A DNA stretch of 64,000 nucleotides. Origin: Oceanicaulis sp. Its GTDB lineage: Bacteria; Pseudomonadota; Alphaproteobacteria; Caulobacterales; Maricaulaceae. The translations under genes and the position numbers were made by a program. The notes below the pieces were generated by a model. It did no database searches. It had not been told where the DNA came from and saw only the letters and a list, made by a program, of their open reading frames with translations. Positions 1 through 8,828 of the stretch are shown here, one piece after another (positions within the stretch are counted from its first letter, which is position 1; the number at the start of each line of letters is the position of its first letter). The DNA lies in the NCBI GenBank assembly GCA_020832735.1, contig JAFIEB010000112.1, positions 22,947 through 86,946 of the forward strand. The letters run 5' to 3'.

Positions 1-1
1 C

Positions 2-112
2 GGATACAGCCGCATCAATATCTCAATCGTCGAGATGACCGTTCGTGACGATCTTCCCGGCCTGATCGCATCTCTCGAAAAGGCCCTTTGTGGTGATCTC
101 CCTGGCGACTGA
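2..112 (+). CDS. C-terminal fragment of an unidentified protein truncated by window start
   Basis: Open frame from base 2 to TGA at 110-112: GYSRINISIVEMTVRDDLPGLIASLEKALCGDLPGD. Confidence 0.35.
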   Translation, partial: GYSRINISIVEMTVRDDLPGLIASLEKALCGDLPGD

Positions 113-209
113 TCTCAGGCATTCAGGTCTCACACCGGCCCAATCCTTGCCCTGATCTCCCCAAACAGCCCCGACTTGTGCCGGGGCGGCACGGTGGCGA
201 GGGCGAGCG

Positions 210-1115
210 ATGGGCTGGATCGAGCGGTGGACCCAGGAAGATCGCGGGCGGTTTCGCGCAGGGATCGTGCGCGCCCGCCATCGTCTGGCCGATAGCGGCC
301 TGTTCTGTGACCCCGCTCTGGAAGAGCTGATCGAGACCCATCCGCGCGAGCGTCTGGACATCGCCATGATGGACGAGGCGGGCTAGGCGCGCTCCTGGAC
401 CGATCTGTCGCCGGGCGAGCGCAATGGCGCGCAGCTCCTGGCCGCCGCGCGCGAGGGCCGCGTCTGGATGAATCTGCGCGAGGTGTTCAATATCCGCCCT
501 GAATACCGCGCCCTGATGAGCGCGCTGTTCGCCGAACTGCGCGAGATGCACCCGCGCTTCCGGCCCGACGTGATCAAGGGCGGGCTGCTGATCTCGGCGC
601 CCGGCGCGCGCGTGCCGTTCCATATCGACCGCACCGACACCATGCTGTGGCATTTGCGCGGGCGTAAGCGCGTCTATGTCTATCCGCGCGGCGCGCCGGT
701 CTTGAGCGAGGCCGATGTGGAGGCGGTGCTGATGCACCCGTTCAGCGATGACCTGCCCTATGAGAGCGCCTTCGACAAGCGCGCGCAGGTGTTCGATCTG
801 GAGCCCGGCGAGGTGCTCTGCTGGCCGGTGCATACGCCCCACCGCGTGACCAATCTGGAGGGGCTCAACGTCTCCATGGCCACCGAATACACCTGCCATG
901 ACGTGCGCGTGCGCAATCACGCCATGATGTTCAACGGCCTGATCCGGCGCCGGCTGGGCCTGACGCCTTCCATCGAGGACAGCCGCGGCGCAGGCTTGGC
1001 CGCCCGCGCCGGGCTCGGCTTCACCGCGCGCAAGCTGAAGCTCTTGCCCCGCGTCCCGCCGCCCGCCGCCGCACCCGCCGCTGGCGCCCTTCAGCACCTG
1101 CAGACCGAGGCTTAG
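210..1115 (+). pseudogene. Cupin-like/JmjC (cupin_8) family protein interrupted by an in-frame TAG
   Basis: ATG at 210 is in the same frame as the 468..1115 ORF; the only interruption is TAG at 384-386. Protein contains GARVPFHIDRTDTMLWHLRGRKRVYVYP and GEVLCWPVHTPHRVTNLEGLNVSMATEY, typical of cupin_8/JmjC folds. Confidence 0.6.
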
Positions 1116-1900
1116 CCGGGCGCGTCCGCGCGCGTGCGCATCATGCTCAATGCGCTCTGCAAGCTGCCCGAAATCCCCGGCAGAGCAGTCAGTCCGGATT
1201 CCGTGATGCCGCCGGGAGTCGCAATCGGCCCGGCGTCTCCCTGATCGTGGACAAGCAGGCCAGGCGTTCCCGCCAGCGACAGACTTGCTACGTCCAGCGC
1301 CATCTCCAGCCAGTCCGGGTCCGCCTGTCTGTCTTGAAGATACCCTGTGATCGCCCGGGCGATGGCGGCCCGGACGACCGCCGCAAACGGCGAGGTGAGG
1401 ATCATCAGCTCTGAATAGGCCCGCTCGCAATCAACCGTGGTCAGAGTGCCCAGAGCCTCCAGACAGGCGCATCCCTGCCGCCAGGCCGGCGTGTCTGCAG
1501 GCGGGCGCAGGGCGAGCGTGGTGATCTGCGCCTGTCCCGGCAAGAGAACCGGAACAATGCGCGCGAAAGTCGCGTGCGGCGCACGCGCATTCAGGTCAGG
1601 ATCCGGCGCATCTGCGCCCGCCAGCAGGAACAGGCCGCCAAAACGGCCGAACAGGCTTTTATGGCGATGCGACAGCGCGTACAGGGCCGCGTTGGAAATC
1701 GCCGAGATGACAACAACGCCCTCCAGAACCTGTTCCAATGGGCGCGCACTCAGTCCCGGCTCAACTCCGCCCTGCTCGAAGCGCCGGCTCCAGACCGGCG
1801 GCGGGCGCCCCAGCTTCGCCTCATGGACCCAAGCCAGCGCCCGGCCCAGGCGGCCGGCCCCGATGAGGCCGGCGCCCGCCTCCTGGGATGAGCCCGTCAT
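1112..1900 (-). CDS. Pyrroline-5-carboxylate reductase-like NAD(P)-dependent oxidoreductase
   Basis: N-terminal Rossmann GLIGAGRLGRAL; C-terminal TPGGITESGLTAL resembles the ProC dimerisation domain signature. Confidence 0.7.
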   Translation of the reverse strand: MTGSSQEAGAGLIGAGRLGRALAWVHEAKLGRPPPVWSRRFEQGGVEPGLSARPLEQVLEGVVVISAISNAALYALSHRHKSLFGRFGGLFLLAGADAPDPDLNARAPHATFARIVPVLLPGQAQITTLALRPPADTPAWRQGCACLEALGTLTTVDCERAYSELMILTSPFAAVVRAAIARAITGYLQDRQADPDWLEMALDVASLSLAGTPGLLVHDQGDAGPIATPGGITESGLTALPGISGSLQSALSMMRTRADAPG

Positions 1901-1926
1901 GGCCGGTTCGCCTGACGCCGCGGGGA

Positions 1927-2262
1927 TCAGTTGACCGGCGACAGGCCGTCCACATGGTCTTCCAGATAGTGGTAGCCATGACCTTCATGAAAATGCCCGA
2001 CGACGGACATGTCTTCCCCGTCCGCGCCGACCCAGCTGTGAGCCACCCCTTCAGGGACGACGATCATCGCCGCTTCAGGCAGATCCTGTTCGCCGCGCGC
2101 GGTCTTCAGCTTCGGGATCCCGAAGGTGAAGTAGTACGCTTGGAAATCGTGAAAATGACTGGCCACACGCTTGCCGCCCGGCACGCGCGTCTCCTGCCAG
2201 CCGGGCGCGCCGGCCAATTTGGTCCGGCTGGCGGCCGGGATCGGTACGATAGTCACGTCCAT
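1927..2262 (-). CDS. Small cupin-domain protein
   Basis: 111 aa; SHFHDFQAYYFTFG...AAMIVVPEGVAHSWVG, cupin motifs 1 and 2. Confidence 0.65.
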   Translation of the reverse strand: MDVTIVPIPAASRTKLAGAPGWQETRVPGGKRVASHFHDFQAYYFTFGIPKLKTARGEQDLPEAAMIVVPEGVAHSWVGADGEDMSVVGHFHEGHGYHYLEDHVDGLSPVN

Positions 2263-2327
2263 GACAGTGTCCTTTCTTTCAGGGTTTCATGGCCATGCGC
2301 CGGGCGCACTCCGCCCGGCCGCGATGT

Positions 2328-3755
2328 TCAGGTGAACTCCAGCATTGTGTTGCGCGCCGCCACGCCGCGCGCCTGGGCGCGCGCCTCACTGGAAGCGCCA
2401 TCGAATGTCCAGTTGAGCTGACCGCACATACGCCCGCACACGCGGTCGTAAAGCCGCCTCTGGGCGTCGCTCAGGAAACCGACCATGATCTGCGCATAGA
2501 CGCGCTCGCCGGCCGGGGTCAGGACGAAATCCGCACCGTCCCGGCTCACCAGGCCAGACTGAAGCAGAGCCTCGAATTTGGGGCCGATGACGGCGTCGAT
2601 GCCCAGCTCTGCAGCCTCGTCCATATTGGCCCGCATGCGCTTGCCGAAATAGACATAGGACTTCTCATAAGCATGACCGGGCGAGGCCATCGAGACGGGA
2701 AGCGCGCGCGTGCGCGCCAGCGTGTCCACATAGGCCGTTTCTGATTGGATATTGGAGTAGGCCAGGCCCCGGATCATGCTGTAGGCGCTCGCTCCGAGCC
2801 CCAGAAACTCGTCGAAATATCCCCCGTAAACAATCCCGAACATGTATTTGCAGCCAGGCATGCCGGGCTCCGAAAAATAGTACATGTTCATAGGGTCATA
2901 GACTTCGGCGAGCCTGGTGCGGGCGGCGTGGAACATGTCCCAGCGCCGGGCGCTCGCAGGAGGCGGGGGATACTCCCCGCGCCGGATCTTGTTGAGAAGG
3001 CTTGGCATGGTGGCCAGGTAGTCCAACGGAAAGACCGAGATATTGCCCACGTCCAGCGCCAGCGCTTCGTCCATGTCCTGCTCGGCCTGCGCCTGCGTCT
3101 GTCCAGGATAGCCTACGATCATGTCGAAGTTCGCAGCCTGGAAATATTGGCGCGAGAGGCGCGCCATCTCATCGATCTGAGCGCGCGTGGCGGTCAGATT
3201 CATCATGGACCGGAAGGCCGGGTCGAATGTCTGGACCCCGAAGGACAGACGGTTGACGCCCGCTCCGGCGGCGGCGGCGCAGAACGCCTCATCAGCCGAT
3301 TTGGGCTCGACCTCGAGCGTGAATTCCAGGTCCGGGCTGACCGTAAAACTGGAGCGCAGCTTGCCGGCCAGCCGTGTAATCTGGGCCGGTGTCAGGACAG
3401 ACGGCGTGCCGCCGCCGATATAGATCGCATCCAGCGTCCAGGACTGCGCCAGCGCGGTCCCGGCCAGCAGATCAATCTCGATGTCGAGCGCGTCGAGATA
3501 GGCCGCGATCCGTTCCGGCGTGCCCACCGATTTTACGAACGGGCAGAACCCGCACAGCGTATCGCAGAAGGGAATGTGGACATACAGCCCCTTCATGCCG
3601 CGGGCCGGCTCAGGATCAGAACGGTCAAGGAATAACTGCGCCAGGGCCGCCGGGGCGACGTCAAAACGGGAGTCGAAAAACGGGAATGTAAACGATTCCA
3701 GAAGGATGTCCCCGGGGACGAAGTCCGGCAGGCGGGGCGGATTGTCTCGGGGCAT
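2328..3755 (-). CDS. HemN/HemW-like radical SAM enzyme (possible class C methyltransferase or cyclopropanase)
   Basis: YVHIPFCDTLCGFCPF (CX3CX2C cluster), YIGGGTPSVL, LEVEPKSAD, NRLSFGVQTFD, DMIVGYPGQT; HemN-type C-terminal domain. Confidence 0.85.
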   Translation of the reverse strand: MPRDNPPRLPDFVPGDILLESFTFPFFDSRFDVAPAALAQLFLDRSDPEPARGMKGLYVHIPFCDTLCGFCPFVKSVGTPERIAAYLDALDIEIDLLAGTALAQSWTLDAIYIGGGTPSVLTPAQITRLAGKLRSSFTVSPDLEFTLEVEPKSADEAFCAAAAGAGVNRLSFGVQTFDPAFRSMMNLTATRAQIDEMARLSRQYFQAANFDMIVGYPGQTQAQAEQDMDEALALDVGNISVFPLDYLATMPSLLNKIRRGEYPPPPASARRWDMFHAARTRLAEVYDPMNMYYFSEPGMPGCKYMFGIVYGGYFDEFLGLGASAYSMIRGLAYSNIQSETAYVDTLARTRALPVSMASPGHAYEKSYVYFGKRMRANMDEAAELGIDAVIGPKFEALLQSGLVSRDGADFVLTPAGERVYAQIMVGFLSDAQRRLYDRVCGRMCGQLNWTFDGASSEARAQARGVAARNTMLEFT

Positions 3756-3962
3756 CAGTCTGCTCTCCCTTGCAACAGCATGCCGTCGGCCGGATGACGC
3801 CCTGACACAGACAGGTATAAGTCCGGCAGGGGGGCGGAGAGGGGCGGCGGTCTCCGCCGCCCGCTCTGGTCAGGCTCTTGTCAGGCCCTGATGGGCAACC
3901 AGCGTGTCATGTCAGCCTCCCTGTTCTGAATTCCGGTGAAGGGCGCGCGTCCCGCGAAACGG

Positions 3963-5273
3963 CTAGTCGAGGCCATACTCGCCGACGAGCTGATCAAGTT
4001 CGCGCAAGGCCTGATCGGGCGCATCGCTCTTGAGCGCCAGGCAAGCGCGCGCATCAGGCAATCCGATGCCCACGTTCGAGGACACCGTTTCCACGTTGAA
4101 GGCGATCACGCGCTTGTCGCGCTCCAACGCATCAACCAGTCCGTTGGCCGCGCCGCGGTCACATTCGCCTTCCTGCCTGGCGTAGCAGGAGGCGATCGCA
4201 ATCCCCGCCCCGTTATCCATGGTGTTGCTGGCCAGACGCGCCAGGTCGCTCTCCATGCCGAACGAGGCGTAGACATGCGCCGCACGCAGATCGACGCCAT
4301 ACTTCGCCGCCACCATTTCGGGAATGAACCCGCCGCCGGGGCGGGTCATCAGGTCGGTCAACAGCGCGCCGGACTTGGTCAGGGAATACTCGGCGTGAAA
4401 GACGGCGTTGTTTACGCCAAGCCGGGCCAGAACCTGCGCGGCCACATCGCGAACGCCCGCTGCAACCTTCCTGTCGATCCGGGTCATGGTGGTGATGCGC
4501 CGGTCCATATAGGGCGGCTCGCGGTCAACGCGGCGCTTCTCCGACAATTCGCAGAAAACGATCTTTCCGCCCGCGATGATGCCGTCACACAGGATCTCGC
4601 GCTCGCCGGCGTTGAGCCCTGTGAAGGGCATCATAACGAGCCTGCGTCCCGGCGCCGCCGCTGTCGCTGCTTGATAGATGTGCGCAGGCGTTTCCAGCAG
4701 CTCGGAAATCTCCGCCTCCTGCACGGCCATGCAAGACGGTGACAGGCTTGAGGCCAGGATCACCTTGTCAGTGATGGCCGACATTTTGTGCGCAGCAAGA
4801 GCGAGCGCGTTGGGCGATTCAATAACAATGCCGGCAAGCTCCTGGCCGGGAATGCCTTCCAGGGTCCGGAAGACGCTCGCCCTGTCTACCGTTGCGAGTG
4901 CGGCGCTGACCTGGGCCGAAGACCAGGCGCCGGTGCCGGAGTTGAAGATCGCGGCGGACGGATACACAGATTCCAGAAACGGGATGACCGTTCCACGGCG
5001 CGCTCCGGCCTGCTTGATATCGACCCGGGCTGCCTCCTGGGCGTATTTTTCGAAGGCGCGTTCGTTGTCGCTCCCCTTCAGAAAACTTCCGCCCGTCGCC
5101 TGAATGAGCTCTTCAAGAGAGTTCAGGCCGCTGGCCGGCCGGTCCGGAAAATACAGGATGGCGTTCTCCTGCTTCGGCCGCCGGTAGGTGATCAGATTGT
5201 AGGCGTTGGGGTTGAACGCGCCCGGCGGATAGGCGGCCGGGTCCTGGAAAAAACTGGCGGCGTCTGTCTTCAT
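3963..5273 (-). CDS. Stand-alone ATP-grasp domain protein (carboxylate-amine ligase-like)
   Basis: VFHAEYSLTKSGALLTDLMTRPGGGFIPEMV...GVDLRAAHVYASFGM, parallel to the ATP-grasp region of the 8825..12139 protein; GAGGAGG Shine-Dalgarno before ATG. Confidence 0.7.
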   Translation of the reverse strand: MKTDAASFFQDPAAYPPGAFNPNAYNLITYRRPKQENAILYFPDRPASGLNSLEELIQATGGSFLKGSDNERAFEKYAQEAARVDIKQAGARRGTVIPFLESVYPSAAIFNSGTGAWSSAQVSAALATVDRASVFRTLEGIPGQELAGIVIESPNALALAAHKMSAITDKVILASSLSPSCMAVQEAEISELLETPAHIYQAATAAAPGRRLVMMPFTGLNAGEREILCDGIIAGGKIVFCELSEKRRVDREPPYMDRRITTMTRIDRKVAAGVRDVAAQVLARLGVNNAVFHAEYSLTKSGALLTDLMTRPGGGFIPEMVAAKYGVDLRAAHVYASFGMESDLARLASNTMDNGAGIAIASCYARQEGECDRGAANGLVDALERDKRVIAFNVETVSSNVGIGLPDARACLALKSDAPDQALRELDQLVGEYGLD

Positions 5274-5495
5274 GATCCAGCCTCCTCAGGCGCAATTTAT
5301 CATTGAGGCCATACTAAACCTTGGATCATCATGCCGCAAGAAAAAAGCACGCTGAAGTTTCAACTTCTGCCGCCCCGGCCCCGCCTCCACTCAGCCGCTT
5401 GAACCAAATCAGGGTTTTCAGTTCGCAGAAGCCTCCCATTCCAGTCCTGTCCTGAGAAGCCCGGGCGCATGTCTTCAGACAGAAGCTGGACATGA

Positions 5496-8400
5496 TCAGC
5501 TGGCGCCGGTCCCTGCTTTAGCGGCGACAGCCGGAGGATTCGCCCCGCATGGCTGCGCCTGGTGCGCCGCCTCGATCGCGGCCGCGAGCGCGCGCACGCA
5601 ATTGGCTGTGTAGATGGTCTGCAGGGGCAGCTTTACATCAAACGCCTGCTGACACTGCGTCATCACCTCGATCGCCATCAGCGAATGGCCGCCAAGATCA
5701 AAAAAACTCGCATCCCGGTCGATGTCCGCCAGGTTGAGGACGGCTTCAAAGATCGCCTGGACCTGCGCCTCGCAATCGCCGGACGGGTGGCCCGGATCCG
5801 GTGCGGCGGCCCCCTGGACGGCGCGCCGCCAGGACTCTTCAAGTCGCGCCATGTCGGTCTTCCCGTGCGCGGTCAGCGGGATGGCGGGAACGGCGACGAA
5901 CTGAGCCGGGATCAGACGGGCCGGCAGCAAGCGGGCGAGATGCTCACGCAAGTCATCCTCGCCGGGCGCGGCGCCGGGCGAGTGCACGATAAATGCAGCC
6001 AGCCGCCTTCCCGCGCCTTCGCCCATGGCCGCAACGACGCAGCGGTCAATGCCCGGAATTTCAAGCAGCGCCTGCTCTATCTCGCCCGGCTCGATCCGCA
6101 CGCCGGCGATCTTGACCTGCCGGTCCAGCCGCCCAAGCCATTCCAGCTCACCGGTTTCCAGGACGCGGCAGATATCGCCTGTGCGATACAAGCGCCCGCC
6201 CGGCTCCCCGAACGGATCTGGAATGAAACGCTCCGCCGTGAGCGCAGGGCCGCCGGCATAACCGTGCGCCAGGCCGCAGGGATTGCCGATGAACAACTCC
6301 CCCGCCGCCCCGGGCGGCAAGGGTTTAAGCTGCGCATCGAGCACATGGAGCCGGAAAGTCGACCATGGCGTTCCGATGGGCACGGCGGCGCCTGTCTCTG
6401 ACCGCAGGATCTCGGCGCCCGCCACGCCATGGGTTTCGGTCGGGCCGTACAGATTGGCCAGACGCGCATTCGGCAGCTTCTCGAAACACAGATCCCGGAT
6501 CGCGGGCGTCAGGCGTTCGCCGCCGCTCAGCACCCAGCGCAGCGATGAGCAGGCGCCTCCCGGCAGGGTGCGCAAAAAGGCGTCCAGCAAGGACGGCACG
6601 ATATTGATCACACTGACCGCATGCGCCTCGATCAGCGCCCGCAGATGGTCTGGATCAGCTTGCCGGCCTGGCTCGCACATCACGAGCGCGCCGCCGTGAT
6701 ACAGCGGCCAGAACACTTCCCAGACGGAGACGTCAAAAGTGACCGGGGTTTTGAACAGATGCCGGTCGCCGCGCGCCACCGGATAACGGGCCTGCAAGGC
6801 CTGCATGGAGCGCAGGGCGAGATCGGTTGGAACCTGAACCGCTTTGGGCTTTCCGGCGCTGCCTGACGTATGCATCACATAGGCCGCGCCCGAAACCGGC
6901 CGGTCAGACGTCAACGGCTCATCCGCCTGATCGGGGATGGCCGGATACTCCGCCTCCAGATCGATCAGACGCCAGGGTCCGTCCGCCAGCTGCGCTTTCG
7001 AGGCATGGTCGATCAGCACATGAGAGACTGCGGCGGCGCCGAGCATTCCCGACAGGCGATCCGGCGGTGACGCCGGGTCCAGCGGCACATAGGCGGCGCC
7101 AAGCTTGACCACGGCGTAAATCGCTTCAATGAGGCGCACGCCGTACGCCATGCAGACGCCGACACGCGCGCCCGGCTCAACCCCGAGCGCCTGAAGGTGG
7201 CGCGCAAGCCGGGTGATGTTTGAGGCCAGCTGGCCATAACTGCACACCCGGTCCTGGATAATGAGCGCAGCGTCATCGGGATGTTCGCGCGCCCACGCCT
7301 CGAACGGATCGGCCAGCGTGCCGGCGGCGGGACCCGCGATGGCGTGCGGCCGAGAATGCGTCCGGCCTGATCGCTCCGGTCTGTCCATCAGCGCGCGCAC
7401 CGTCCCGGTCATTGGTCCGGACGCGGCGATCCCGCCTTCAGACCGCTCAAGAGCGGGCATGGTGATATCCCCGATCGCCCTTTCCGCCCCCTCCCCGGCA
7501 AGCAAGTGCAGCAGGTCCTGATACGCTCTGGCTATTCGTTCCGCCGTCCCGGGCAAGAAGATATCGCTGTTGTATTCAAGACAGGCCGCGATGCCGGCCT
7601 CGCGTTCGGACAGATTGAGATTGAGATCGAACTTGGCGATCGAGAGCGCCTGGGCCACAGGCTCGACCGTGAGGCCGGGCAGGTCGAACTCGCTGACCGG
7701 AATGTTCTGCAAGGCCATCATGACCTGGAAAACCGGCGTATGGCCCAGACTGCGAGGCGGGCGCAGATGCTCCACCAGGACCTCGAATGGCAGGTCCTGA
7801 TTGTCAAAAGCGTCCAGTGAAGTTTGTCTGACCTGCTCCAGCAGCGCCTTGAAAGTCAGATCAGGGCCGAGCTGCGTGCGGATCACGACGGTATTGACGA
7901 AACTCCCGATGAGCGCTTCGGCGCCAGTCGTTGGCCGTCCCGCAACGGGCGTTCCAACACAGATGTCGGTATCGCCCGACATCCGGTGCAGCAGGACGGT
8001 GAAAGCGCTCATCAGGGTCATGAACAGCGTCGCGCCTGACTGCGCCGCCAGCGCCTTCAACCCGTCGCGCACGCTTGCGGGGATGACGAATCTCACCTGC
8101 CCGCCCGCGCCCGTCATGCGTTCCGGCCTCGCCTTGTCTGCCGGCAGGGAGATCCGTTCAGGCGCCCCATGCAACTGGCCAAGCCAATAGCGAAGCTGGG
8201 GTTCGTAAGCGCCCCTGGCCACTTGCGCGCTCTGCCATCGGGCATGGTCGGCATACTGCATCGGCAGGTCCGGCAGGCGCGGCGGCTGGCCCAGCACCCG
8301 GCTGCGGTAAAACGCGCTGAATTCACTCACGAACAGCGCGAGCGACCATCCGTCCGCGATTATGTGATGCATGTTGAGCAGCAGCACATGATCCTCGGGG

Positions 8401-8828
8401 CCAAGCTCGAGCACCGAAACGCGCAACAGCGGCGCAGCGGTCAGATCGAAGACATGCCTGGCATGCCCGGCGATGCGCTGAGCGATGTCCTGCGGAGCCG
8501 GCTTTTCATAGTCAATCTGAAGCCTCACAGCGTCGGCGATCGTCTGGGCCGGGCGTCCTTCACACAGGTGAAAGCTGGACCGCAGGACATCATGGCGAGC
8601 CAGAATCCGGTTCACGGCATGATCGAGCGCCGTCCGGTCCAGCGGGCCAGTCAGGCGCAGGGCGAAGGGCACGTTGTAACTGACATCATCCTCGCCCAGC
8701 AGCTGGCGCAGGAACCAGATGCGTTTCTGGCTGAACGACAGCGACTGATCGCCCGGCGTCCGTCCGGCGCTTCCTTCCGCCATCAGCAAGCGCAAGAGCG
8801 CCTCTCTGGAATCCTCCCGGCCTGTCAT
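5496..8828 (-). CDS. Non-ribosomal peptide synthetase, C-A-PCP, no thioesterase
   Basis: C domain HHIIADGWS; A domain HTSGSAGKPKAV, NLYGPTETHG, YRTGD, GKTD; PCP FFDLGGHSLMAIEV; protein ends soon after PCP. Confidence 0.95.
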   Translation of the reverse strand: MTGREDSREALLRLLMAEGSAGRTPGDQSLSFSQKRIWFLRQLLGEDDVSYNVPFALRLTGPLDRTALDHAVNRILARHDVLRSSFHLCEGRPAQTIADAVRLQIDYEKPAPQDIAQRIAGHARHVFDLTAAPLLRVSVLELGPEDHVLLLNMHHIIADGWSLALFVSEFSAFYRSRVLGQPPRLPDLPMQYADHARWQSAQVARGAYEPQLRYWLGQLHGAPERISLPADKARPERMTGAGGQVRFVIPASVRDGLKALAAQSGATLFMTLMSAFTVLLHRMSGDTDICVGTPVAGRPTTGAEALIGSFVNTVVIRTQLGPDLTFKALLEQVRQTSLDAFDNQDLPFEVLVEHLRPPRSLGHTPVFQVMMALQNIPVSEFDLPGLTVEPVAQALSIAKFDLNLNLSEREAGIAACLEYNSDIFLPGTAERIARAYQDLLHLLAGEGAERAIGDITMPALERSEGGIAASGPMTGTVRALMDRPERSGRTHSRPHAIAGPAAGTLADPFEAWAREHPDDAALIIQDRVCSYGQLASNITRLARHLQALGVEPGARVGVCMAYGVRLIEAIYAVVKLGAAYVPLDPASPPDRLSGMLGAAAVSHVLIDHASKAQLADGPWRLIDLEAEYPAIPDQADEPLTSDRPVSGAAYVMHTSGSAGKPKAVQVPTDLALRSMQALQARYPVARGDRHLFKTPVTFDVSVWEVFWPLYHGGALVMCEPGRQADPDHLRALIEAHAVSVINIVPSLLDAFLRTLPGGACSSLRWVLSGGERLTPAIRDLCFEKLPNARLANLYGPTETHGVAGAEILRSETGAAVPIGTPWSTFRLHVLDAQLKPLPPGAAGELFIGNPCGLAHGYAGGPALTAERFIPDPFGEPGGRLYRTGDICRVLETGELEWLGRLDRQVKIAGVRIEPGEIEQALLEIPGIDRCVVAAMGEGAGRRLAAFIVHSPGAAPGEDDLREHLARLLPARLIPAQFVAVPAIPLTAHGKTDMARLEESWRRAVQGAAAPDPGHPSGDCEAQVQAIFEAVLNLADIDRDASFFDLGGHSLMAIEVMTQCQQAFDVKLPLQTIYTANCVRALAAAIEAAHQAQPCGANPPAVAAKAGTGAS

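Noticed and set aside
123-1430. 435-aa minus-strand ORF
   Set aside because: Antisense to the cupin-like and ProC-like genes; Ala/Arg/Gly/His-rich translation without family motifs, a GC artefact.
5343-5380. Small hairpin GAAGTT-GA-AACTTC followed by a T-run on the minus strand, possible intra-operon terminator
   Set aside because: Only a 6-bp stem separated from the T-run; too weak to call.
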